Source of the DNA: DAISKN01 sp963716925
Lineage (GTDB): Bacteria; Acidobacteriota; Vicinamibacteria; Marinacidobacterales; SMYC01
Reading direction: 5' to 3'
Assembly: GCA_963716925.1 (NCBI GenBank)
Contig: CAVQUX010000020.1
Location: 62,001 to 126,000, forward strand
Length of the DNA stretch: 64,000 nt
In this document: positions 15,967 to 23,933 of the stretch, piece by piece
Layout of the letters: every line of letters starts with the position of its first letter
Position numbering within the stretch: the first letter of the stretch is position 1
Program-made: the position numbers and the translations under genes
The notes under the pieces: model-generated
Databases searched by the model: none
Seen by the model: the letters and a program-made list of their open reading frames with translations, nothing else
Told to the model about the DNA's origin: nothing

Positions 15967-18159
15967 ATGAGTCTCAAAATCCTTGTCCTGAGCTCGAGTT
16001 TGTTCTCCTACGCTGCGCTCGGAGCCGCCGAGGACTGGACGGACTGGCGCGGGCCCGCGCGCGACGGCAACTCCCACGAAACGGGCCTTCCATCGACCTG
16101 GTCCCGCGACGGAGAGAACCTCGCCTGGCGAGCTCCCTTCGGCGCTCGCTCCGCGCCGATCGTCGTCGGCGATCGTCTCTACCTGCAGAACCCCGCGGGC
16201 GCCGGCGCGGAGCTCCAGGAGCGGATCCAGTGCATCAACGTGGACACCGGGGAGCTCCTGTGGGAGCACAGAATCCCCCTCTACATGAGCGACGTTCCGC
16301 CGCACCGCGTGGCCTGGGCCTCCCCCGTCGCCGATCCGGAAACGGGAAACGTGTACGCGTTCACAGTGTCGGGAACGCTCATCGGATTGACCCCCGAAGG
16401 GAAGGTCCTCTGGAGCCGCTCGCTGAACGAGGAGTTCGGCCTCGTCACCACCCACGGAGGCCGGACTCAGTCTCCGGTCGTCGAGGGCGACCTCGTGATC
16501 GTGAGCGGGTTGAGCTCGGGCTGGGGCGAGCAGGCGCGGGGCGGACACCGGTTCTTCGCGTTCCAAAAGGCGACCGGCCAGACGTACTGGGTAAGCTCTC
16601 CGGGAGGCCAGCCGTACGACACCGTCTACGCCCCGCTCTACGCCGCCGAAGTGGACGGCACGAGGATCCTGATGACCGGCGGAGGCGACGGCTCGATGCT
16701 CGCGGTCAAGCCGCAGACCGGTGAGCCCGTCTGGCGCTTCGAGTTCTCCAAACGCGGAGTCAATACCGGCGCCATCCAGAAGGACGGGATCGTCGTCGTC
16801 AGCCAGGGCGAAGAGAACCTTCACACCAGCGAGATGGGTCTTCTCGCGGCCATCGACGCCCGTGCGCGGGGGGAGATCAAGATCGACAGCGCCAAGTGGA
16901 GGACCGAAGGATTCCTCGCCGCCTACTCCACCCCTACGCTCGACGGCGATCGGTTCTACGTCGTCGACATCGGGGCGAACCTCGCCGCGTTCGATTTCGC
17001 GACCGGGAAAGAGCTCTGGCGCACCAACATCGGGCACAGCCAGCGCGCGTCGCCCGTCGTCGCCGACGGGAAGATCTACGTGGGCTCGGTCGGCGGAAGC
17101 TTCTATATCCTGAAGCCGGGGCCGGACGGCGCCACCGTCCTCGACAAGGACGACCTCGGGACGCCGGAGGAGCCGGAAGAGATTTACGGGTCGGTCGCCG
17201 TTTCCGACGGAAGGGTGTATCTCGCGACCACCACCTCTCTCTACGCCATCGGCAGCAAAGAGCGGAAACCGGTCGCATCGCGCCCCCCTTCGACGCTTCC
17301 GGCGGGCTCACCCGGGGAGCCGACGTACCTGCAGCTGGTTCCGACGGAGCTCGTGCTCGCGCCCGGCGGGAGCGTCGAGCTCACGGCGCGGCTCTTCGAC
17401 GACCGGGGACGCTTCGTGCGCGAGACCGAGGCGACGCTCTCGCTCGACGGGCTCCAGGGCACCGTTTCCGGCAAGAGCTTCACCGCGTCCTCCGATCCCC
17501 GCTTTCAGGCGGGGAAGGTCGTCGCCGCGGCGGGGGAGCTCAAGGGGGCTTCGCGCATCCGCGTCGTTCCCGCGCTGCCCTGGAAACAGGACTTCGAGTC
17601 GATCCCCGGCGTCCCCGGCGCCTGGGTGAACGCGACAGGGAAATTCGAGATTCGCGACGCCGCGGCGATGCCCGGGGTCGGCGAGGGCAAGATCCTGGTG
17701 AAGAAGTCCGACAACCCCTTCACCCGGAGGGCGCGGGTCTTCATGGGCCCTCCCGACTGGTCGGGCTACACCATCGAGATCGACGCGCGGGCGACGAAGA
17801 AGGGGCGGCAGCAGGGAAGCGTAGGCGTCATCGCTCAGCGCTACCAGCTCACGCTGACGGGCAACACCCAGCACCTCGAGATCCAATCGTGGCAGCCCGA
17901 GACCGCGCGCACGGCGCATATCGCCTACCCCTGGGAGCCGGATCGGTGGTATCGCCTCAAGCTCGAAGTCCGGAACGAAGGCGGCGGGAAGGTCGTCGCG
18001 CGGGGCAAAGCCTGGCCGCGCGGCGAGGCCGAGCCCGCGGAATGGATGGTGGAACGGCGGGACGCGTCGCCGAACCTCATGGGAAGCGTGGGAATCTACG
18101 CCGACGCTCAGCCCGTCGAAGTGTTTTTCGATAACCTCGAAGTGCGAAAAAGCGAATGA
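15967..18159 (+). CDS. Large secreted PQQ-like propeller with Ig-like and lectin-like C-terminus (3 of 6)
   Basis: A 730-residue multidomain protein. Signal peptide (KILVLSSSLFSYAALGA); beta-propeller from EDWTDWRGPARDGNSHETGLP to about residue 435 (INVDTGELLWEHR, VKPQTGEPVWRFE, AFDFATGKELWRTN). A bacterial Ig-like segment follows (YLQLVPTELVLAPGGSVELTARLFDDRG), and the C-terminal 200 residues resemble a concanavalin-like jelly roll (WSGYTIEIDARAT, WYRLKLEVRNEGG, VGIYADAQPVEVFFDNLEV). The last part is seen in carbohydrate-binding or 3-keto-disaccharide hydrolase-like proteins, so surface glycan binding is a reasonable guess. Start fixed by GGAGG and the promoter just upstream. Confidence 0.87.
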   Translation: MSLKILVLSSSLFSYAALGAAEDWTDWRGPARDGNSHETGLPSTWSRDGENLAWRAPFGARSAPIVVGDRLYLQNPAGAGAELQERIQCINVDTGELLWEHRIPLYMSDVPPHRVAWASPVADPETGNVYAFTVSGTLIGLTPEGKVLWSRSLNEEFGLVTTHGGRTQSPVVEGDLVIVSGLSSGWGEQARGGHRFFAFQKATGQTYWVSSPGGQPYDTVYAPLYAAEVDGTRILMTGGGDGSMLAVKPQTGEPVWRFEFSKRGVNTGAIQKDGIVVVSQGEENLHTSEMGLLAAIDARARGEIKIDSAKWRTEGFLAAYSTPTLDGDRFYVVDIGANLAAFDFATGKELWRTNIGHSQRASPVVADGKIYVGSVGGSFYILKPGPDGATVLDKDDLGTPEEPEEIYGSVAVSDGRVYLATTTSLYAIGSKERKPVASRPPSTLPAGSPGEPTYLQLVPTELVLAPGGSVELTARLFDDRGRFVRETEATLSLDGLQGTVSGKSFTASSDPRFQAGKVVAAAGELKGASRIRVVPALPWKQDFESIPGVPGAWVNATGKFEIRDAAAMPGVGEGKILVKKSDNPFTRRARVFMGPPDWSGYTIEIDARATKKGRQQGSVGVIAQRYQLTLTGNTQHLEIQSWQPETARTAHIAYPWEPDRWYRLKLEVRNEGGGKVVARGKAWPRGEAEPAEWMVERRDASPNLMGSVGIYADAQPVEVFFDNLEVRKSE

Positions 18160-18217
18160 GCGGGAGCCCTCGGCGAGAGCTGCGGGGGTGGGGCCCGCGG
18201 CATTCAATAGGAGAGCC

Positions 18218-19651
18218 ATGAAGCCAATTGCCTGGTCGCTCGGAATTCTCGGAATTCTCGCCGCGTTCTCCGCGGGCGCTTTGGGCGAGGACGCGCCCAA
18301 CGGAAACTGGCCCATGTGGGGCGGAAAGCCGGCGCGAAACATGGTCTCGACCATGACGGGCCTTCCCGAATCCTGGGACGTCGAGTCCAAGACGAACGTG
18401 AAGTGGGTGGCGGGGCTGGGCTCTCAAACCTACGGAAACCCGGTGGTAGCCGCGGGGAAGGTCTTCGTCGGCACCAACAACGAAGCGCTCTACGACAAGG
18501 AAGTCCCCGGCGACAAGGGCGTGCTCCTCGCGTTCGACGAAGCCGACGGAAAGTTCCTGTGGCAGATGGTCTCGGACAAGCTCCTCTCGGGCCGCGTGAA
18601 CGACTGGCCCTACCAGGGCGTCTGCTCCTCGCCCCTGGTCGAGGGGAACGTTCTCTACTACACCACGAACCGCGGCGAGCTCCTGGCTCTCGACACCGAG
18701 GGGTTCCTCGACGGCGAGAACGACGGTCCCTTCACCGACGAGCAGTACAAGAGCCCCCACGACGGCGACGTCATCTGGAAGTTCGACATGATGGAGGAGC
18801 TGAGCGCGTTCCCCCACAACATGTCCAACTCCTCTCCCGTCTCCTACGGCAACCTCATCTTCGTGAGCACCTCGAACGGGCAGGACGAGAGCCACGTGAA
18901 CATTCCCTCTCCGCAGGCGCCGGCAATCATCGCCCTGGACAAGACGAAGGGCACTCTGGTGTGGGAGGACAACTCGGTCGAGGATCGGATCCTCCACGGA
19001 CAGTGGTCTTCCCCCTCGGTCGGCGAGATCGGGGGCGTGGTGCAGGTGGTCATGGGACAGGGCGACGGCTGGGTTCGAGGCTACGTCGCCGAGACCGGGG
19101 AGAAGCTCTGGGAGTTCGACACCAACCCCAAGGACTCGGTCTGGCCCAAGACCCGGAACGAGGTCATCTCGACTCCGGTGATCTACGACAACAAGGTCTT
19201 CATCGCCAACGGACAGGACCCCGAGCACGGAGAAGGCGTCGGCCACATGTACGCCATCGACGGGACGAAGCGCGGGGATATCACCCAGAGCGGCCTGGTC
19301 TGGCACTACGACAAGATCCGGCGCTCGATCTCGACGGCGGCGATTCACGAGGGCATCCTCTATATGCCCGACTTCAGCGGATTCCTCCACGCGCTCGACG
19401 TTGCGACCGGCGAGCCTTACTGGGTGCACGATACCTTCGCGGCGGTCTGGTCCTCCGCGATGATCATCGACGGGAAGATCTATCTCGGCGACGAAGACGG
19501 CGACGTGGTGGTCCTCAAGACGGGGAAAGAGGAAGCGGTGATCGCAGAGATGAACATGGGGAGCTCGGTCTACAGCAGCGTGGTTCCCGCGAACGGGGCT
19601 CTGTTCATCGCCAGCCGCAACCAGCTTTTCGCCATCGCGAAGGGTGAATAG
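18218..19651 (+). CDS. Secreted PQQ-like beta-propeller protein (4 of 6)
   Basis: Signal peptide (PIAWSLGILGILAAFSAGALG), then NGNWPMWGGKPARNMVSTMTGLPESWD, an opening typical of a distinct propeller subfamily, with blades AFDEADGKFLWQM, ALDTEGFLDGENDGPF, ALDKTKGTLVWED, YVAETGEKLWEFD and ALDVATGEPYWVHD. Acidic insertions (HDGDVIWKFDMMEEL, DEDGDVVVLKTG) might bind metal. ATG 18218 has AGGAGA four bases upstream. The gene overlaps the following alcohol dehydrogenase by eight bases. That tight coupling suggests the propeller and dehydrogenase work on related substrates, though the dehydrogenase has no export signal. Confidence 0.86.
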   Translation: MKPIAWSLGILGILAAFSAGALGEDAPNGNWPMWGGKPARNMVSTMTGLPESWDVESKTNVKWVAGLGSQTYGNPVVAAGKVFVGTNNEALYDKEVPGDKGVLLAFDEADGKFLWQMVSDKLLSGRVNDWPYQGVCSSPLVEGNVLYYTTNRGELLALDTEGFLDGENDGPFTDEQYKSPHDGDVIWKFDMMEELSAFPHNMSNSSPVSYGNLIFVSTSNGQDESHVNIPSPQAPAIIALDKTKGTLVWEDNSVEDRILHGQWSSPSVGEIGGVVQVVMGQGDGWVRGYVAETGEKLWEFDTNPKDSVWPKTRNEVISTPVIYDNKVFIANGQDPEHGEGVGHMYAIDGTKRGDITQSGLVWHYDKIRRSISTAAIHEGILYMPDFSGFLHALDVATGEPYWVHDTFAAVWSSAMIIDGKIYLGDEDGDVVVLKTGKEEAVIAEMNMGSSVYSSVVPANGALFIASRNQLFAIAKGE

Positions 19652-20786
19652 CTTCGAGTTCCAGCCCAAGCCTCGCCTCGTTTTCGGAACGGGCGAGATC
19701 AACCGGCTGGGAGAGCTCGCGCGCGGGGAGGGGTTTCGGCGGACGCTCGTGGTCGCCGATCCGGGGCTCATGGCGACGCCGCACGTCGACCGGGCGCTCG
19801 GCATCCTGCGCGCTTCGGAGATCGCGGTAGAGACGTTCAGCGGCTTCGGCGAGAACCCCGACAGCCGGATGATCGAGCGCGGCCGAGCGGTGGCGGCCGA
19901 GTACGGCATCGACTCCCTCGTCGGCTTCGGGGGCGGGAGCTCCATGGACACGGCGAAGGGGATCAGCTTCCTGCTCACGAACGGCGGAACGATGGCCGAC
20001 TACCGCGGCTTCGGAAAAGCGCGAACGCCGCTTCTCCCGATGATCGGCGTTCCCACCACTGCGGGCACGGGAAGCGAGGCGCAGTCGTACGCGCTCGTTT
20101 CCGAGCCCGAGACCCACGAGAAGATGGCCTGCGGCGACCCGACCGCCATGTTCCGGGTGGCGCTCCTCGATCCGGAGCTGACGCTCACCCAGCCCGCAGG
20201 AGTCACCGCCGTCGCCGGGTTCGACGCCATTTCGCATGCCGTCGAGACCTCGGTCACACGGAAGCGGAATCCCCTATCCGACGTCTTCTCGCGGGAGGCC
20301 TTCCGACTCCTCTACTCGAACTACGAGCGCATCCTCGAGCGGCCCGGGGACATCGAGGCTCGCTCGGCGATGCAGCTCGGAGCCTATTTCGCCGGCGTCG
20401 CCATCGAGAACTCGATGCTCGGAGCGACTCACGCCTGCGCGAATCCCCTCACGGCGCACTACGGAACGGCGCACGGACGCGCCATCTCCATGTGCCTCCC
20501 GTCGGTCGTGCGCTTCAACTCCGGGGTCGCCGCGGAGCGATATCGCGAGCTCCTGGGTCTCGCGGGCGTCGCCGTGCGCGGCAACGATCCGGGAGAGACG
20601 CTCGCGTTTCATCTCGAGCGTCTGGCTCGGGCGGGAGCGCTTCCCACTCGTCTCCGCGACGACGGGATCCGCCAGGAGGATTTTCCCTCGCTCGCGCTCG
20701 AGGCCTCGAAACAGTGGACGGGAACGTTCAACCCTCGTCCCTTCGACGAAGCCGCCGCGCTCGAGGTCTACCGATGCGCCTACTGA
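19644..20786 (+). CDS. Iron-containing alcohol dehydrogenase
   Basis: Group III NAD(P)-dependent alcohol dehydrogenase. The nucleotide-binding part has GFGGGSSMDTAKG, and the segment VPTTAGTGSEAQ is the family signature. The metal ligands are seen as LLDPELT followed by GFDAISHAVE (Asp and first His), then HACANPLTAHYGTAHGRA (further His). At 380 residues it is full-length. No signal peptide, so cytoplasmic. GTG start at 19644 overlaps the preceding propeller gene by eight bases, and its own end overlaps the next propeller by 13 bases. It is sandwiched between exported proteins, which is unusual for a cytosolic enzyme. The physiological alcohol is unknown. Confidence 0.9.
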   Translation: MNSFEFQPKPRLVFGTGEINRLGELARGEGFRRTLVVADPGLMATPHVDRALGILRASEIAVETFSGFGENPDSRMIERGRAVAAEYGIDSLVGFGGGSSMDTAKGISFLLTNGGTMADYRGFGKARTPLLPMIGVPTTAGTGSEAQSYALVSEPETHEKMACGDPTAMFRVALLDPELTLTQPAGVTAVAGFDAISHAVETSVTRKRNPLSDVFSREAFRLLYSNYERILERPGDIEARSAMQLGAYFAGVAIENSMLGATHACANPLTAHYGTAHGRAISMCLPSVVRFNSGVAAERYRELLGLAGVAVRGNDPGETLAFHLERLARAGALPTRLRDDGIRQEDFPSLALEASKQWTGTFNPRPFDEAAALEVYRCAY

Positions 20787-21895
20787 TCGCAGCCGCCGTG
20801 GCGCTCGCGGCTCTCGGCTCCGCCCCCGGCGCCGATGTATCGCCCAAAGACGAATGGAGCCAGTTTCGGGGAAACCTCCTGCGCACCGGCCGTTCCGCCG
20901 CCGAGATCGGAGACGAGCTCCGGCTCCTCTGGAGCTTCGAGGCGGGATTCTCGATCGACTCCTCCGCGGCGATCGTGGACGGTGTCGTGTACATGACCGC
21001 GCTTCCCGGCCTGGTGGCCGCCTTGAGCCTGGAGGACGGGTCCGTGCGCTGGAAGCGCGACTTCGGAGAAGAGGCCGACCGCTTCGGAGAGTCCTCCCCT
21101 ACCGTCGCCGACGGCGTCGTCTACGTCGGCGATCTTCTGGGGACGCTTCACGCCTTTCGCGCGACCGACGGCGAGACGCTCTGGACGTTCGAGACCGGAA
21201 GCGAGATCAAGTCCTCCGCTGTCGTCGTGGGAGACGATGTTCTCATTTCTTCCTACGACGAGCACCTCTACGCACTCGATCGGAAGACCGGGACGCTGAA
21301 GTGGAAGTTCCAGGCCATGGGGCCGCTTCACAGCACCCCGGCGGTCTCGGACGGTCTCGTCTACGTGACCGGCTGCGATTCCGTGTTCCGGGGAATTCGG
21401 CTCTCGGATGGTACCGAGGCTCTTCAGTTCGATTCCGGGGCCTATACCGCGGCGACTCCCGCCCTCGTCGACGGGATCGCCTACTACGGTACGTTCAACA
21501 ACGACGTGCTCGCCGTTGACCTGAAGAACCAGAAGTACGTCTGGCGCTACGAGCACCCCGAGCGCCACTTCCCCTTCTACTCTTCCGCCGCCGTGGCCGA
21601 CGGGAAGGTCATCGTCGGCGGCCGCGACAAGCTGGTTCACGCCATCGATCAGAAGACGGGACAGGCCGTCTGGACGTTCGCGACGGGAGCGCGCGTCGAA
21701 TCCTCTCCGGTCACCGCAGGGAATCGTGTGTACGTGGGCTCGGGCGACGGCCGTTTCTACGTCCTCGACCTGAAGACGGGCGCGAAGATCTGGGAGTTCG
21801 ACGCCGGGGCGTCCATCGTCGCCTCCCCCGCCGTCGCCTCCGGACGCATCGTCATCGGAAGCCAGGACGGCGTTCTGTACGCGTTCGGTCCCTGA
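20774..21895 (+). CDS. Secreted PQQ-like beta-propeller protein, BamB-like (5 of 6)
   Basis: Compact 373-residue propeller with a signal peptide (RLLIAAAVALAALGSAPGA). The opening DEWSQFRGNLLRTGRSA and very regular blades (ALSLEDGSVRWKRD, AFRATDGETLWTFETG, ALDRKTGTLKWKFQ, AIDQKTGQAVWTFATG, VLDLKTGAKIWEFDAG) make this the most BamB-like of the set. ATG 20774 lies inside the end of the alcohol dehydrogenase gene. It could be an outer-membrane assembly factor, but the local multiplication of propellers argues for a substrate-binding role. No cysteine lipobox is evident. Confidence 0.86.
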   Translation: MRLLIAAAVALAALGSAPGADVSPKDEWSQFRGNLLRTGRSAAEIGDELRLLWSFEAGFSIDSSAAIVDGVVYMTALPGLVAALSLEDGSVRWKRDFGEEADRFGESSPTVADGVVYVGDLLGTLHAFRATDGETLWTFETGSEIKSSAVVVGDDVLISSYDEHLYALDRKTGTLKWKFQAMGPLHSTPAVSDGLVYVTGCDSVFRGIRLSDGTEALQFDSGAYTAATPALVDGIAYYGTFNNDVLAVDLKNQKYVWRYEHPERHFPFYSSAAVADGKVIVGGRDKLVHAIDQKTGQAVWTFATGARVESSPVTAGNRVYVGSGDGRFYVLDLKTGAKIWEFDAGASIVASPAVASGRIVIGSQDGVLYAFGP

Positions 21896-21938
21896 CGTTG
21901 GAACGGAAAGATCGGGAGGCAGTCTGGATCCCGACGCA

Positions 21939-22840
21939 TTGACGTGGCTCCTGGACGGCGACCCCGCCGTTCGATGGCAGGCGCTGCGCGACCTGACGGA
22001 TGCCCCGCCGGGGAAAGTCCAAAAGGAGCGGGAACGAGTCGCGACCGAAGGCTGGGGCGCGCGGCTGATGAAGTGTCAGGACTCCGAAGGCACCTGGGCG
22101 GGCGGCTTGTACTCGCCGAAGTGGAAGTCGACGACCTACACGATGTTGTCGCTGCGCGACCTCGGCCTTTCTCACAGGAACCAGGAGGCCAGGGCCGCCT
22201 GTGCCCTCCTCCTCGACGAGGGGATCTGCTCGGATGGCGGAATCGGCTACCCGCCGCGCAAAGCGGAGACCTGCATCACCGGCATGGTGCTCTCGATCCT
22301 GAGCTACTTTCGATACGAGGACGACCGGCTAGACACGGTCGCCGCTCACTTGCTCGAGCAGCAGATGCCCGATGGAGGCTGGAACTGCCGACGGTACGGG
22401 GCGCGACCCACGCGTCGATGCATACCACCATTTCCGTGCTCGAAGGACTGCGGATGTTCGAGCAGCACTGTCGCGTTCGAGTCCGCGCTATCCGTTCCGC
22501 TCAGTCCCGCGGCCGGGAGTTTCTTCTGCAACACCGACTCTTCCGTTCGCACCGCACGGGGGAGGTCATCACGCAGGACTTCCTGCGGCTCGCCCATCCG
22601 CCCCGGTGGCACTACGACGTCCTGCGTGCGCTCGATTACTTCCGAGAGGTCGATGCCCCGCGCGATGAGCGTTTGAGCGATGCGATCGCGCTCGTCGAGG
22701 AGAAGCGCCGGCCGGATGGCCGTTGGAACCTCGAGCACCGCTACAGCGGAAAAGTCTTCTTCGAGATGGAGCGCCTCGGGACTCCGTCGAGGTGGAACAC
22801 ACTCCGGGCGCTTCGCGTCCTGAAATGGTGGAACGATTAG
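21939..22840 (+). pseudogene. Prenyltransferase/squalene oxidase-repeat protein, frameshifted
   Basis: An alpha-alpha barrel repeat protein related to squalene-hopene cyclase and prenyltransferase beta subunits. It begins WLLDGDPAVRWQALRDLTDAP, continues through QDSEGTWAGGLYSPKWKSTTYT and LLEQQMPDGGWNCRRYG, then loses sense. From 22390 the next frame carries the rest: RGATHASMHTTISVLEGL, FLRLAHPPRWHYDVLRALDYF, RRPDGRWNLEHRYSGKVFF. One lost base near 22385-22395 explains both halves. It lacks the DxDD cyclase motif, so it is not expected to be a terpene cyclase. TTG 21939 is the only plausible start I found, so the 5' end is uncertain. Confidence 0.68.
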
Positions 22841-23290
22841 TCAGCGTTCGCCTCCGAGGTCGAGGGCCGCGAGCACGTTGTCGTCGCAGTAGCGAAGGTA
22901 GGCTTCGCGAAGCGACGAGGCGGTGTCGCGCTTCAGGACCTCGTCGTTCTCCCCCAGATACTCCATCGCCCCGTAGGCGATGATGTGCACGACCACCGGC
23001 TCATCGCCGACGGCCATCCAGGAATCGACGTTCCCCGTCGGCTCGTACACATAGCCTCCTGGTCCCACGATTTCTCCCGTCTCCAGGAGCTTTCGGCGTC
23101 CCGAGAGGTTGAGCCCATGCACCTCACCGAGGTGGCGGTGTCTCGGGACGACGATTCCGGGCTCGAGGCGGAGGAGGAGAACGCGGCCGCGGTCGCGGGC
23201 CAGGAAGCGGAGCGGCTTGAATGATTCCCCCGGTCCGAGCGGGATCCAGGGAATCCGTTCGGAGTCCAGAGGCAGCGATACGAGATTCAC
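22841..23290 (-). CDS. Cupin-domain dioxygenase-like protein
   Basis: Single cupin resembling the 2,4'-dihydroxyacetophenone dioxygenase family. Metal-binding motif 1 is LEPGIVVPRHRHLGEVHGLNLSGRR and the second motif area is YVYEPTGNVDSWMAVGDEPVVVHIIAYG. The FKPLRFLARDRGRVLLLRLEPG lead-in and C-terminal LREAYLRYCDDN are typical of this group. Iron-dependent C-C bond cleavage is known for some relatives, but many are uncharacterised. I chose GTG 23290, preceded by AAAGGGA; GTG at 23344 is an alternative adding 18 residues. The stop abuts the end of the plus-strand gene at 22840, so the genes are convergent. Confidence 0.7.
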   Translation of the reverse strand: MNLVSLPLDSERIPWIPLGPGESFKPLRFLARDRGRVLLLRLEPGIVVPRHRHLGEVHGLNLSGRRKLLETGEIVGPGGYVYEPTGNVDSWMAVGDEPVVVHIIAYGAMEYLGENDEVLKRDTASSLREAYLRYCDDNVLAALDLGGER

Positions 23291-23446
23291 GTCGTCCCTT
23301 TCGATCGGGATCTTACCCGGTCGTCCGCTCGGGTAAAGATCCACATTCGACGAATTCGACGGGACCACGAAGCGCGGGCCGCCGGCAATCCGAATCGCCA
23401 AGGGGCGCGCCAAGAGATAGACTCCACGGCCCAAGGAGGAATCGAA

Positions 23447-23933
23447 ATGACGAAAGGTGAGTTCTGCATAGAGCGCCGCAAGTCGGAGTTCCCCGCCTTC
23501 GTGCGCGTGCTGAAGGCCCTGCCCCAGGGTCGCCTCGACTACCGGCCGGATCCGAAGGCGCGGACCGCAGCCGACCTGGCCTGGGTGATGGCGACGGAGG
23601 AGGCAGCCCTCCTGAGTCTGCTCGACAAGGGCAGCGTCGAGTGGAAGGAGGAGAAGGCCCCATCGACCGTCGCCGAGATCGTCGCGGCGTACGAGCGCGA
23701 ACGCCAGAGCGGTCACCGAGCGGCTCGAGAAGCTCGACGAGGCCGGATGGCAGAAGAAGGGCAAGTTCCTGATGGGCGGCGACGCGGCGTGGGAAACGAC
23801 CATCGACGGGTTCGTCTGGGGGTTTCTCTTCGACGCCATTCACCACCGCGGGCAGCTCAGCACCTACCTGCGTCCGATGGGGGGCAAGGTCCCCTCGATC
23901 TACGGGCCGTCGGCCGACGATTCCGGGCAATGA
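23447..23933 (+). pseudogene. DinB-family (DUF664-like) protein, frameshifted
   Basis: Four-helix DinB/YfiT-like protein, possibly a thiol S-transferase-type metalloprotein. The first frame reads MTKGEFCIERRKSEFPAFVRVL, then LPQGRLDYRPDPKARTAADLAW, VMATEEAALLSLLDKG, up to AAYERE near 23700. The following frame then gives NARAVTERLEKLDEAGWQKKG, WGFLFDAIHHRGQLSTYLRPMGG and ends at 23933. DAIHHRGQLSTYLR is the characteristic DinB metal-site helix. The restored stop overlaps the next gene's ATG (ATGA at 23930-23933), which supports the restored frame. A one-base change near 23698-23703 is needed. Confidence 0.72.

Noticed and set aside
11103..21895. PQQ-dependent alcohol dehydrogenases
   Set aside because: Propeller blades are clear, but I see no cytochrome c motif or complete PQQ-dehydrogenase active-site set.
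21939..22840. Squalene-hopene cyclase
   Set aside because: Repeats are related, but the DxDD catalytic motif is absent and the protein is about half the usual length.
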